From contig JAVIAB010000051.1 of the NCBI GenBank assembly GCA_032433765.1, positions 55,202,828-55,266,827 of the forward strand: a stretch of 64,000 nt of DNA, in the 5' to 3' direction. The notes under the pieces were generated by a model that did not search any database, was not told the DNA's origin, and was given only the letters and a program-made list of their open reading frames with translations. Below are positions 24,557 through 36,460 of this stretch, in pieces (position 1 is the stretch's first letter; each line of letters begins with the position of its first letter). The DNA comes from Megaustenia siamemsis (taxonomy: Eukaryota; Mollusca; Gastropoda; Stylommatophora; Ariophantidae). A program made the translations under genes and the position numbers.

Positions 24557-26094
24557 TACATATCACAGTAAAACTACGTCAGAAGTAAATGTATTACGTG
24601 CCCAAAACTCGTTCCACAGCAGCATATAGTTCATTTTTCCTCCTTTTTTTTCTCTACATTTCCCAACTTTTCATCTTTCGCTTAAAAATGACATTAAAAT
24701 CACGTATACATGTTGGCAGAAAGCTGCGATATTTTGTATCGTTCGTCCCAACACATTTAATTTCTGCAAGATATTTTTAGGTACTGTGTTGACTTCCCTC
24801 TTCAGCCACCATTATTTTTTCCTGACGGTTTAGCCCGTTACTAGAAATACCATGTGTAAATGTAATAAGATCTTGGTCAACTGTTGGTCACTGACCATTG
24901 TCAGCCCACCTACTGATAGTCGGCTAGGTCCCGGACTTCACCGGAGACACTGGATGTATTCAGGGAAACAATATATTGGTATTATACTAGTGCAGTTCCA
25001 TCCAGTTTGGCCCAGAGAAGCACCAAAGAAATGACTTTTTTGAAGGTATTCACAATTGTCAGCAGCCTCTACTTCCATAATCTCACCCGGTTCCTCTCTA
25101 TATTCCTCTTTCACACGTGTTTTTTTTTTTATGTGAAAGTTACCCGTGTAAAACAGTTTTCAGGGCAGGAGGAGTTAATTTCTGCATAGATTGATGACAA
25201 GTGTAGCGCTCGCCTTAGAAAAGGTAAAACTGACTTTAGTCGGAGTTACAAACTGACGTAGTTTGAAGTAGCACTTCGAGAGAAGCCTCATGCCAGTACA
25301 ATGCTTGGAATTAGCATTATGAAAATGTCACGTCTTTAGCTGACCAGTGCTTTCTTTGAACGTGTTCAACTCAAAGTCTACAATTGTACGCAGAAGAGGA
25401 AAGTGAGGGGAAAGGGAGAAGTACATTATCAAGTTCTAGGTTCAGCGTAGTGTTGATTATTGTATTGCCAGGTGCTGATTGAGTACAGCGTGGATCGAGT
25501 TAAAACGTACTATATTTTAAAAAAAATATGGTGCATGTAAAATATATTTCTTCTTGTTCCTTCAGTTAACTTGCGAGCCCTAGATTGTTGACACTAATAA
25601 TAAATGAATGACTGTATTTTACGAATGAAAATTTCAATTGTTCATGATTTTATCCATTATTACGTCATCATCTGGTGTGGACTAGTACCGTAATTATGGC
25701 CAGGAACTATGGCATATGTCTAGGACAGGCAAAGATTAGTTGCCGCAACGCTAGCAAGGTGTTGGACAGAAAGGTAATCGTTAGCCTGTCTGGCTAAAGA
25801 ATAATCATGGTGTGGTACCGTTACTGAAATGATTAATTCTGACTTTTAGTTCTTACCATATTCATGACTTCTTTTTGGGTTGTTGTAGGCGTGTGTTTTG
25901 TGTGTGGGAGGAAATGTTGCCTAACCTCTTTTCCCAAAGTCAGCAGGACTTCTATCTGTATGTGGCTATGTGTGTGTGTGTGTGTGTGATGTAGACAGTT
26001 TTGATTGGTGATGCTTAATCTCCCACACATCCAGTATCATTAGTGGTGGCCTTTACTGGTTTAATTAAAAACGTAGAAACCGCAGTACTTCTTT

Positions 26095-26697
26095 AGCAGG
26101 ACAAGTTCCAGTAAACTCTAAACTCTAGACAAAGCAGTAGCCTTCTCCAGTAAACTTTAGACAAAACAGTAGACTTCTCCAGTAAACTTTAGACAAAACA
26201 GTAGCCTTCTCCAGTAAACTTTAGTCAAAACAGTAGACTTCTCCAGTAAACTCTAGACAAAATAGTAGACTTCTCACTAAACTCTGACAAAACAGTAGAC
26301 TTCTCCAGTAAATTCTAGACAAAACAGTAGACTTCTCCGGTAAACTCTGGACCCTAGACAAAACAGTAGACTTCTCCAGTACACTCTAGACCCTAGACAA
26401 AACAGTAGACTTCTCCGGTAAACTCTAGACCCTAGACAAAACAGTAGACTTCTCCAGTACACTCTAGACCCTAGACAAAACAGTAGGCTTCTCCAGTACA
26501 CTCTCTAGACCCTAGACAAAACAGTAGGCTTTTCCAGTACACTCTAGACCCTAGACAAAACAGTAGGCTTCTCCAGTACACTCTAGACCCTAGACAAAAC
26601 AGTAGGCTTCTCCAGTACACTCTAGACCCTAGACAAAACAGTAGGCTTCTCCAGTACACTCTAGACCCTAGACAAAACAGTAGGCTTCTCCAGTAAA
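26095..26697 (+). repeat. 32/39-bp minisatellite
   Basis: The left part has 32-bp units (CAGTAGACTTCTCCAGTAAA plus CTTTAGACAAAA). The right part has 39-bp units with an extra 7 bp (CAGTAGGCTTCTCCAGTACA plus CTCTAGACCCTAGACAAAA). Units in the middle mix both types. Confidence 0.92.
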
Positions 26698-27073
26698 AGC
26701 TGTGAATTAAAGAAAACCATTGCAACCCATTACACACCATTTTAGGTCGGAGAACTTGCATTCGTATCAATCTATTGCAATAAGTCAAGTCTGTTTGGCT
26801 GTCTGATCTAATCTAATCGAATCGATTTGAACCCTGTCTGTCTGTGTATATAATTTATCTATATAATCTATTTTATCTGTCTCTTGTAGCGACAATGTAT
26901 TTTCTAGAAAGCACCAATATCCACAATATGATGTTTATTTCCATCCCCTACATTATCTGGACATGTCTGACATTGTCAACAGACAGCAGGTAAAAGCCTG
27001 CTTTTTCTAGATTTCAACATCATTTATATCATCATTGTTCTAATTTCAGTTTTCTAAATGATTGCTTTAACAG

Positions 27074-27223
27074 AGAACTTTGGGAGAAGAAGGTCTGTCT
27101 CTGGAGTTCCGCCACATAGCTAGCTATCTTATCTGGTACTGCTCTCACGTCACTGCAGAAGAGCTGCTTCACGAGGTGGTGCTCTGTGTTGGATATTTCT
27201 CTGTCCTTCATCCAGACAATCAG
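27074..27223 (+). CDS. SCAPER: SCAPER internal exon B (C-terminal region)
   Basis: Exon of exactly 150 nt (50 codons), entering and leaving in phase 0, with acceptor TTTAACAG and donor AATCAG|GTGAGT. It reads on directly from exon A: LQ joins to RTLGEEG, followed by LSLEFRHIASYLIWYCS, LLHEVVLCVGYF and HPDNQ. These blocks are the best-conserved signature of the SCAPER C-terminal helical region, so identification is strong even though it rests on recall of the family rather than a search. The last ~15 nt of the exon together with the first ~22 nt of the intron form the unit of a 37-bp tandem array that continues downstream, so the genuine donor is followed by about eight further intact CAG/AAG|GTGAGT copies. 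Use of any of those would add in-frame or frameshifting sequence. Confidence 0.92.
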
Positions 27224-27635
27224 GTGAGTGACTGCTTCTCTATGTCAACCAGACAATCAGGTGAGTAGCTGCTTCTCTATGTCAACCAGACAATAAGGTG
27301 AGTGGCTGCTTCTCTATGTCAACCAGACAATCAGGTGAGTGGCTGCTTCTCTATGTCAACCAGACAATCAGGTGAGTGGCTGCCTCTCTATGTCAACCAG
27401 ACAATAAGGTGAGTGGCTGCTTCTCTATGTCAACCAGACAATCAGGTGAGTGGCTGCTTCTCTATGTCAACCAGACAATCAGGTGAGTGGCTGCTTTTCT
27501 ATGTCAACCAGACAATCAGGTGAGTGGCTGCTTCTCTATGTCAACCAGACGATCCGGTGGATGTCTGTTTCTTTGTATGTCATCCAGACAATCTGATGAG
27601 TGTCTGCTTCTTTGTATGTAATACAGCCGGTAAAA
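27209..27635 (+). repeat. 37-bp tandem array at exon B splice donor
   Basis: About ten units, each CCAGACAATCAG|GTGAGTGG followed by CTGCTTCTCTATGTCAA. Donor-like GTs fall at 27224, 27261, 27298, 27335, 27372, 27409, 27446, 27483 and 27520, all 37 bp apart, then in decayed form near 27557 and 27596. Two units have AAG instead of CAG before GTGAGT. Confidence 0.92.
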
Positions 27636-27769
27636 TAAAGAACAGCATGACAACAACCAGATGCACCATCAGAAGAGGCAAAGAATCAAATCAATCAGAA
27701 GATCCCAAGACCAAATCAAGACGCCTACCATAATATGAACAGATGGAACAAGTTCTTATACACCTCAGT

Positions 27770-27915
27770 ACAGAACATAATCAACTTCATAGTTACACGT
27801 ATAAAAGTTCAAGATTGGCACCTCAGTCACATGTACATGTGGACAGGCGCTGAATACTGCCGAACATATACTTCTTAACTGTACTGAATATAGTCATTAT
27901 CGAGTACTGTCTCCA
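27770..27915 (+). mobile_element. LINE/RT C-terminal zinc-knuckle fragment
   Basis: Plus-strand frame TCTCGQALNTAEHILLNCTE shows the CxCGQ..TAEHILLxC signature found downstream of the reverse transcriptase in several non-LTR retrotransposons. Only this fragment is present. Confidence 0.65.
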
Positions 27916-27917
27916 CA

Positions 27918-28400
27918 TCAAAGGTTGGCTACCATGGAGCGCCATTCCGCTCTGTCTCTTGCTTTGACGGTGCAGGTTGTCATAAGCTTATTTGTCCATC
28001 TTTTGATGTTACTCGTGCTTGTTTGTCTGGTCTGCCTCTTTTATCTTGTATTTTCCCTTCTAAGATTACTTTTAGTAGGCTGCTGTGTCTGTATTATTGC
28101 AATGTCGAATGGGTTTTCTTTAATTTTGAGTAGTATAATCCTCTCATTGTATGATGTAAGTGGGTATTTATATATTTTTGTAGCTCTCTTTTTATTAGTA
28201 TGCCTACCCCTCTTTGATGTTCTATTGTGTTGCCTAAATATATAAATGTATATTTTTCATCATGTCTGTAATGTACACGTTCTTTCCATCTTGTCTCTGA
28301 TATACCTAAAATATCTATGTTTAATCGTTCTGCTTCTAAAATCAAATTTTCCTTCTTGGTAAAGAGTCCTAACATTCTATGTACATATTCGTAGATCTTT
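27918..28400 (-). mobile_element. Internally deleted LINE: endonuclease joined to 3' end
   Basis: Reading on the minus strand, the 5' part (28375-28100) encodes an APE-type endonuclease start: LGLFTKKENLILEAERLNID, ILGISETRWKE and GVGILIKREL. The part at 28085-27918 matches the nucleotide sequence of the LINE 3' end at 19190-19380. Endonuclease start and 3' end are thus adjacent, and the reverse transcriptase is missing. Confidence 0.7.
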
Positions 28401-28659
28401 CTTCTGACATGTTAGAATTTCTCTCCATGGCTTTCTTTGGAATATTACGTGATGAGGCTGCAATCTCTTTCACAGTGGTCAGCCATATTTGTCTTGAATA
28501 TAAGTACACTCAGGAAAACCCAATGGTCCATAAATGAAACTATGAGCCACTGCAAGAATTAAAAAAAAAACAGTAACATTTATACAAGAAACGACATTGT
28601 AGATATAGACAATACTTCAGAAGAATGAAAGATAGATAGATCCAGACAACAAGATGTCT

Positions 28660-28760
28660 ATTATCTTTGTTATGTCATTAAGATAATTAAATGAGTGGCT
28701 GCTTCTCTGCACCGTGACAATCAGGTCATGTGAGTGCCAATTCCTTTTCACTTCATTCAC
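28660..28760 (+). repeat. Displaced remnant of the exon B donor array
   Basis: TGAGTGGCTGCTTCTCTGC and GACAATCAGGTCATGTGAG recur here about 1 kb beyond the main 37-bp array. This suggests that the array once extended further and was split by insertion of LINE fragments. Confidence 0.55.
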
Positions 28761-29299
28761 ACAAGCAGGATAGTGGCTACATGTCTATCTTTTGTCCAGG
28801 CAAACAGTGACTAATTTCCGATAATGGGTGACTGTTGTAGGTAGTAAAGAGGAACTGATATGGGGCTGCTAGTAGTTTCCTTATTCTAGAGACTGTTATA
28901 GAGTTTCAACATCTCCCTCTTAAAGGGCAACTCATAAATGTTTAGTCTTCTGAAACTGACACTCATATACAATGTTAACAGTCGTCCGAAAATATAACTG
29001 TTGAATTGATTGCTAACATCTATTGATAACGGGATCTTAACAGTCCCTTTATGATGTGAACTAACACTGCTAACAGTCTCGTCATGATGATAAATATAAT
29101 AGCCGTCCATCGCAAGTCTTCACCGCCTTCAGTCCGATTTTATTGTTTTCTTTCTGTTTGTGCGGAGGTGACTTCCAGTTGAGTTATATAGTCTCCAGCC
29201 ATGTGGAGCGTATATCGAGATTGGTCATATTGATGGTGATTGTTCTGTCTTTGTTGGCGGAGAGCTTTTTCCGTGCTTCGTTGAAATTGTTTTTTTTTC

Positions 29300-29530
29300 T
29301 GTATCATGAACACCTCAAGTTAAATTGCTACGTCAAAGTGGGCAGTTCTGCGCAATGACTTCCCACAGAATAATATTGATATTGAAACTTCATAGAGGCA
29401 GCTTGAGAGCGTCTTTGAAGCGTTTCTTGTTCACTGGTCCGTCACTTCCCTTTGCTGAGCTCGCCATAAAGAAAGCTGTTTCGGGATGCCTTGATAAGGA
29501 CAACATGCCAAGCCACCTCACTTCGGCTTT
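29300..29530 (-). mobile_element. LINE 3' end, frameshifted
   Basis: Minus strand encodes VRWLGMLSLSRHP, LYGELSKGK in one frame and KKRFKDALKLPL in another: the RWLGH / LYGEL..GKR / RFKD tail of a non-LTR element with at least two frameshifts. Confidence 0.6.
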
Positions 29531-30226
29531 TTGGAGCTTGAAAATTTGACTTTCTTGAGAACTTAATTGTCTGTTACCTTGCCAAGTAGTAGGCAGAGAC
29601 AGTTCACGTAGAAATGGTTCAATTTGTCTGACATATCTACTCTATTCTGTCAATATTTCACTGCGTACAGCAGGATCACCGTGACTCGGCAGACCTTCAG
29701 CCTTGTTGTAAGCCAGTTCTAGTCGATCCCGTACTGTGTCGCTCAGTCATGCAAAAACAGCGCTGGCTTTGGAGATACAATCAGTCTCCAGATAAAGGGA
29801 CACATATTTGACTGCAGCAGTCCCTGCTAAAGAAACAGTAACCTTTTCGAGTAAGAGTTGTAATCCGTGTTCTGACTGCCAGTTGATATTGTAGGTTGTG
29901 AACAAATATGTTGCTCAGCCTCTTGTATCATTTATATTTATTTGGCGTTTCAAATTACCTCTTAATAAATGTCTAATACTTTCTGAGGTCGGGTAATTTT
30001 TATCTGCTACTGTATGCAGTAGACAGTATAACCTGTGGCTGCCTTGCAGGCATGTTCGGCATAGCAAACGGCTATGGGAGGGTACCATGAAGTAAAACAA
30101 CCTCACTGCCTTGTGGGTGAGACTTTTTAGTCAAAGGCTAGCGGAGCCAACCGTAAATAAACCGACGGAAGGCAACAGAAACGCCCGTCGTAAATTCTTT
30201 GTATAATCATGGATCGCCACAATTAC

Positions 30227-30492
30227 AAAAGCTAATATCCATTATTAGGAAGAAACAATCATCATTTTTTGGCCATGTTATGAGAAGGGAACAGCTGAAT
30301 ATATTGTAACAACTGGGAAAGTTGAGGGACGAAGAGATAGAGGGAAGCAAAGAGAAAAGATACCAGACGGCTTAAGAGAATGACTTGGCAGAAGGTCAAC
30401 AGAAATGATAAATAACTGTCGAGATAGAAAGTTGGGAAGAGAGATGATCACCTACGCCAGCAGGCTTGGTATTTGATGATGATGATGATGAT
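30227..30492 (+). mobile_element. Short LINE 3'-end copy with (GAT)n tail
   Basis: Near twin of 4842-5113: the same start around AAAAGCTAATATCC, the same GGGAACAGCTG and GAAGAGATAGAGGGAAGCAA blocks and the same TTGATGATGATGATGATGAT end, with scattered differences. Confidence 0.75.
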
Positions 30493-31194
30493 ATTCACAG
30501 TTAAGGGCATATGTTTGAGCTTGGCTAGGACCCCTTTTCACTTCGCTCATGTCCTGCTGTTAATATTCGCTGCCATTGTTCTGCCGATGACGTGACAAAA
30601 CCACCCTCTTCTTCATGCGTCACGTACGTTTCACACAGCTCCGTTCCTCCTCGTTACCTTTCCTCTCATCATTCCACTCACTCCCTCGGATGTCGAGGCC
30701 AAGCTTATGCCATCAAAAGCTCTTGACATTTCACTCGAGCATGGAGGGTCTCGTAGCTCCCTCGGCCGATGCTACTATTAATTATTAATTCCTCACTATA
30801 ATGCGCGACACGCTTTTTACTTTGAAAATCAATTTTTTTTTTTTGTTTTCATTTAAATATATTTTCCCCTCTTAGTATTAAAAATAGTTTCTTTCATCAC
30901 TTTCTCTCTTACCAACCCCACCACTGTTTCGTCCCTCTTACTTTCTCTGTTACCATGGTCGTTCTCTTGTTCTCCCCTCTCTTCATCTCCGCTCCTTTCA
31001 TTCGCAATTCATCCCTCCCGTTCCAATTTTCTGTATATGTATTCTTTTTCTTTACTTTTCCTGTTCATTCTCTCTTCATTCTCCTCCCCGGTGCATGTAT
31101 ACCCATCCCTTCTTTGTTTTATTCATCTGTTTATTCTCTTTCTCACTTTTCTCATCTCTCCTCCTCTCCTTCTTTCGCTAGGTTGCCCTTCTCT

Positions 31195-31196
<2 letters not shown>

Positions 31197-31242
<46 letters not shown>
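31197..31242. repeat. (AT)n microsatellite
   Basis: About 23 AT units. Confidence 0.97.
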
Positions 31243-31246
<4 letters not shown>

Positions 31247-31588
31247 TCTCCATACTGTTTCTCCCACTATCTCCCTATACGTAATCTGGCTCTTAGGTGG
31301 ACAAAATCAAACCGCGGGACATATACTACAGGATTGACCCATATTTGACAAGTATTAAGAATACTGTGGCTAAATGTCTCAACATTACAATACAAGTGTG
31401 TGAAAATAAACAGGAGCAACAGACAACACTTGCACTCATCGAAATTACTTGTCTGATTGTATTAACTCAAAATGTAAACACGCGAAGAAAAATTACTTCC
31501 TTTTGCGTCTTAATTCTTCTCTATCGTAACTCTCTACATTCTTCTCTTCCATTCAATCTCACTATTTTCTATCTATAATCGTAATCAA

Positions 31589-31589
<1 letters not shown>

Positions 31590-31624
<35 letters not shown>
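31590..31624 (+). repeat. (TC)n microsatellite
   Basis: About 17 TC units. Confidence 0.95.
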
Positions 31625-31628
<4 letters not shown>

Positions 31629-32099
31629 GAGAGTTTTTATCGTCTGAACAAGCCGAGATCACAGCATGTCGATATAGTTTCATGCAAGTAGTGCCAGTAT
31701 CTGAAACAAGCCTTTGAGCGTCGCTTTGCTGTACTCTGTACCAGCTTTTGTTAGTTTCACTGAAATGTAAGTAAAGAAACTAACAAGCCTTTGAGAGTTC
31801 TATAGTTCATTCTGTTATTCAAACTTCAGATTTGTACTATTTATGGCTGGTTTGGTTCACGTCACCATTGTAATCGCATCTTGACTGTCAATCAATCAAC
31901 CATTCAATCAATCTGTCTGACAGTCCGTCTGTCAAACGAGCCATTTCACTCTGTGTCTGTTTTTGCTTGTCCTGTCAATTAGTGCACACTTCCGCTGGTC
32001 TTCGCATTTGCATACCTATATGTCTCTTTCAGTCACTCTTTCCTCCCTTCCATCTATAATCAATGATTTCACCTATGTTGTCTAGATTTCCAATAGTGA

Positions 32100-32418
32100 C
32101 TATCACCCTCACTCTAGTTTAGCTCCTGAAATACCCTTGCAAACTTTGTGCGCTGATGTCCCTGGAGAGGAGCTAGCGACGGAGGAGAGTCATTTGTCCC
32201 CAATTCCAAGCTCTTTCTTCCCCGCTGACAGCAACATAAGGGGGACTAATCATTTGTCCAAGTGCGCCCTGGCTAGTCACGGCTCATGAAAACTCCGAAG
32301 CCTGGACGAGGGGTCCCGCGACGGCCATGTGCTCCCTCGTGACCTAACAATGAACGGCGACACGTCTAATAAACTTCCAATCACCGGACAAAAAAAAAAC
32401 AAAAAAAAAAAAAAAAAA
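32100..32418 (+). other. Possible retrocopied transcript 3' end with poly(A)
   Basis: AATAAA at 32368-32373 is followed 16 nt later by a poly(A) run (32390-32418, one C). The ~250 bp before it is more GC-rich than its surroundings. This is the layout of a processed RNA inserted in the genome; the source gene is unknown and no frame was recognised. Confidence 0.4.
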
Positions 32419-33539
32419 CTGCTCTTCGATCAGAGCTGTGAACTCTCGAGGGAGACAGCAGGCATTCTTTCATGCTTTTCCTAGTCCGTCTTTTTCATTT
32501 TTATTTGTCTAGGAACTCTTGATGTTCATTATTTTGAACGTGTCACGTGTGAGTATTTTAGCCAATCGAATGTACCAGACACATTCACTATGCATGACTT
32601 GTTAGTTCATACGGGATGCCAGTGTCAGCTCAATTAGTGTGGTGCACTAGGGATACATATTTCTTCGTTGCCCTTTAGTTAGGAGTTAAGGTAGGGGTAG
32701 TGTTTGCACGTCAGCTTTATGCTCATAAGGACATGTCCTTTCATGGACAAGCAACAGTTTATTATTAGTTTTTAAAAAAATGTCAATCGACTTGCAATCC
32801 CAGGGAATGTAGTGCCTTGGGAATGTAGTAACAGCCTGGTGGACTGTTGGGGAGAAAAGGAGAGAGAGGGAGACTCAATTAATTGCTACGTGTCGTTTAA
32901 AGATGTTGATTAGTTCACGGAAATGCCAAAATCGACTGCGTAAAAATAGATGCCCAGTTTGAGATGCACAAATTAGGAAATGTAAAAACAACCAGCGAGA
33001 ACATGTCCGACTTTGCATTGTAAAATTGTTACACTGTAAAGTTTTTTACACACAACATTTTAACTTGCCAAGAGAATTACCACGGGTTGTCCGATTGTTA
33101 CCTGAATTCAGGGCCGACTCAAGGTACCGGCAACTCGGGCAGATACCCTTGGCATCGCTCAGGGGCGCCATCAAGGATCATCCAAGCTTTTTATTTTTTT
33201 CCTTGTGAAAATGTGTATAATTATACATCCAAATTGCGCCGAAGTTCAGCTTGCCCAGAGCCCCAGCAACCATAAGGCCCTGTCTGAATTGTTCGAACAT
33301 TTGTTACTTCAGCATTTACTAATTTATTCGGATGCTTTGTCTGGTATATATTTCATGTTTCTCCTTTGGAGAGAAAAGTGTGCGTATTTGGGAGGGGGTT
33401 GGGGGATAACCTTTAACAAGTTGTACTTATTTTGTTGTGGGAGGGAGGGGGAAAGCGCACTGTTCGTCGTCGTTATCCAACAGGACTAGACATCTAATAT
33501 CACTAACCAGAGATCACGGGTAAAGTCTCGAAGAAACAA

Positions 33540-33630
33540 CACATTCTAAGAGAGAAAATTTCCACATGATTCGAACCCAAGACCTTCTTGCCGAGAAGCC
33601 GCGTTACCTCTAGATCACCAAATCCCCTTA
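33540..33630 (-). mobile_element. tRNA-like SINE head
   Basis: Minus strand reads GGGGATTTGGTGATCTAGAG, an A-box-like TGATCTAGAGGTAAC, then GGGTTCGAATC as a near-perfect B-box about 30 nt later. No long body was recognised. Confidence 0.5.
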
Positions 33631-35044
33631 TGGGACTATTGAATTGTAGTCTTCAAAAGACTGAAGCTATTTAATTGGTTCATTTTCAATGGAATGTTAA
33701 TCATCACGAATCCTTGTCCGAACAAGTTTCAGCAAAAACATTAGCTTTATAGTTCCTGTGCAAGTTCAAATACAATCGAATTAAAATTAAAACATAATTT
33801 CCTCTATTTATGAACGATTTTTAATTAATTAATTTACCTGTCCCTTCACAAGTTCGTCTACTAACAAATTGCATTTGATATGTGGACTTTCAATTTCCTT
33901 TGCAAATGCTGGACAGTTGTTCTGTTATTGTATCCAAGTCAGTTAGTTTGTCGTTTTCGATGTAATTGTCTTTTGCTTGCACATATATTTTTCTGATATC
34001 ATCTTAATTTCTTTCTCTCTCTGTCTCCTCTTTCACTCTTTTCTGGGTACATTCAATATTTTTTCTGGGACACCTGAAATTTGTTGTGAAACCTGGAAGC
34101 TTATCATGAACTGAACATTGCTATTACTTACATATTTCTGTTCCTGCCAGAATTGTTTTCCAAGTGTTATATTTAAACTCACTCACTTCTTTTTGTCCCT
34201 AAGAGTATTTTTAACAAACAACAAAATGCTGTACTCAAAATATAATCCTGAATTTCAATCGCCAAATTTTTTCAGATTCTTTTTGCAAAAAAAAAAAAAA
34301 ATTTAAACCGTCAAATAAGATGAAAGGATTTATTTTATTGTTAGGCTGATAACTTTCTAAAGTGACAACTTGAATTGTACTATTTACTTTAGACGACTTT
34401 ATTGCAACATTACTTGCAATGCTTAATGTGCAGATATGATTACGGTAGAAGTGAACAACAATTTGGAAGGTACATCTAACTGTTATGTTTCATAGACTGG
34501 AAATTCTTGTGCAAATTTCATCACAGGTGTTGTAAATAGCGTTAAAACTTCAATTTATATAGCACATTCTCATCTCTGAAAATTCAAAAAATTATCACGT
34601 GGCTACCTTTCATAATAAATTCAATAAATCTACCTGCTTAAAACGTGTGTAACATTAAAGTATGTTTGAGTGAAGTATCCAAGCACAGTTGTTCAATTGG
34701 TTGCTTCATTTTGACATTTTTTTTTTAAAAAAGAGTAAACTCCATCGTCATTCATTAAAAAAAATAAAAAAATTGGCGTCAATTTCAAAAATAAAAAAAA
34801 AGCCCACCAAAATGATCATTACTTAGTCCTGATATGTTTGGGTGAACAAATAAATGAGAGACTGATTTGTAGTTCAGCAATATCATAACTGTGATTGGGT
34901 TTATGTTTCTATAACTCTTTCAGAACTGAGAAAGAAATCTAGGAATAACCCCCGCCATAGAATGTATGTGCAAAATATGATGTCTGTTTTGTGGTTCAAT
35001 AATATATCGCCAATATACATCGAAATAATATAATTACAATCGTT

Positions 35045-36460
35045 ATGCGCCATACCGGCTGGCGTAGACGATCCTGTCGTTCCACAATCGTATATCCACC
35101 TTGCGTCGTATCATTTCTATTGTTGACTGTTTCCCATGCCATGACACCAAGCTATCTAGTATCTTCTCTCTTTGTCATCCGCGATCTCTCTTTCCCTGTA
35201 TTTTGCCAGTTGTAACCAAATATTTCAACTTTCCTCATCTCATGATGTGTCTGAAAAATGTTGATTGTTACTTTCTGATGTTTCTTATGAGCTACTTTTT
35301 TGTGTTGGCCTCTTTGAGAATTTCCTCGTTAACCTTTAGCTGTACAGGAAACTCAACATTCTTCTGAGAAACCCCATCTCTGTGGCTTCTAATCGTCTTT
35401 TCATTTGTTTTTTTACTGTCCATGATTCGCTTCCATAAGTCAGAATTGGCTCTATATAGCACCGATGAACTCTCTTTCACACTTCTATTGACATAGATAG
35501 ATTTGTTGCATAAGATATTTTTCATTTTCTGAACTGCTATTTTGGCCTGAGCTATTCTGCTTTTTATTTATGTGGTGCATCGTCCTTCTGATGTTATTAT
35601 TGTGCCCAAGTATTTGACGCTTTGCACTTGTTTCAGATTTGTCCTGTTTATTTGTATGCTGCATGATGAAGATGATTGTTTTTTTTCCATATAACCATTA
35701 CTTCTGTTTTCTTACCATTCAGACTGAGACCTTTCTTGTTGCTTTCTTTTACTATTATGCCTATCATTTCTTGTAGTTCGTTCTCTGTCTCTGCTATTAT
35801 GACTGTGTCATCCGTATGTCGCAAATTATTTATTTTGTGACCGTTAACTTCAATTCTTTTTTTGTCTGCTATTGATCTCATAATATTTTCACTGTAAAGT
35901 GTAAACATATCCAGCGACAGAACACAGCCTTGTCTGACTCCTTGTTTTATATATTGGAATTGTCCTGTTTTGTTGCTAATTCGTATAACTGCTGTTTGTT
36001 GCCAGTACATGTTTTTTTCTCTGATTCGCAGATCCTTGCCATCAGTGTTTACTTTCTCCAGCATATTTGTTATTTCCACATGCTTTACTTTGTCAAATGC
36101 TTTCGTGTAGTCTATAAAGCACATATATAGATTCTTTCTTTACCTCTATAGCTCTTTCTATCAATGTTCTCAGGATGTATGTTGCATTATTGGTGCCATT
36201 TCCTTCCACTAATGCACATTGTTCCTCACTTATTTCTGGTTTTATTTTGTTCCTTACACGTCTCATGATGATTCCTAGTAATATTTTCGTTATATAGCTC
36301 ATGAGACTAATGGTGCGATGGTCTTCACAATCAGTGGCGCCTGACTTCTTCGGTATGGCTACAAAGATAGACTTTTTAGATAATAACAATAATAAAATAT
36401 TTGCTCCATTTGATTTTTGCAGGCAAAATTTGTTTGTGCGCGCGCGTGTGTGTTTGTGCG
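35045..36460 (-). pseudogene. LINE reverse transcriptase, 5'-truncated and broken
   Basis: The largest mobile-element coding remnant here. On the minus strand the order is PKKSGATDCEDHRTISLMSY (finger), FIDYTKAFDKVKH (motif A, with its Asp), QGVRQGCVLS (motif B), LRHTDDTVIIAE where family members have YADD (motif C), GLSLNGKKTEVMV, then, after frame changes, RANSDLWKRIMDS, NEEILKEANTKK and the tail ending near the CGCCATACCGGCTGGCG complement at 35050. The two catalytic aspartates of motif C are kept although the two residues before them are not. The endonuclease is missing, so the copy cannot be complete; stops and shifts after motif C show it is dead. Confidence 0.85.

Larger units (their letters stand above)
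20090..27073. other. Remaining intron A sequence
   Basis: Between the SINEs, LINE ends and minisatellites listed separately, the stretches 21541-22439, 22696-23492, 23724-24259, 24557-26094 and 26698-27073 hold no recognised gene. Confidence 0.45.
30493..35044. other. Intron B, mostly unassigned
   Basis: Contains the microsatellites, the possible retrocopy and a SINE head listed separately. The rest is AT-rich intronic DNA; 33110-33190 is a GC-richer patch that may be an old repeat. Confidence 0.45.

Noticed and set aside
26277..26788. Minus-strand frames with repeated YWRSLLFCLGSRV
   Set aside because: The 39-bp unit is a multiple of three, so the frame stays open; no gene context.
29530..29900. 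Minus-strand stretch with coding-like residues (DTVRDRLELAYNKAEG, SLPTTWQGNRQL)
   Set aside because: Interesting but has stops, no recognised family and no splice sites; may be part of an old mobile element.
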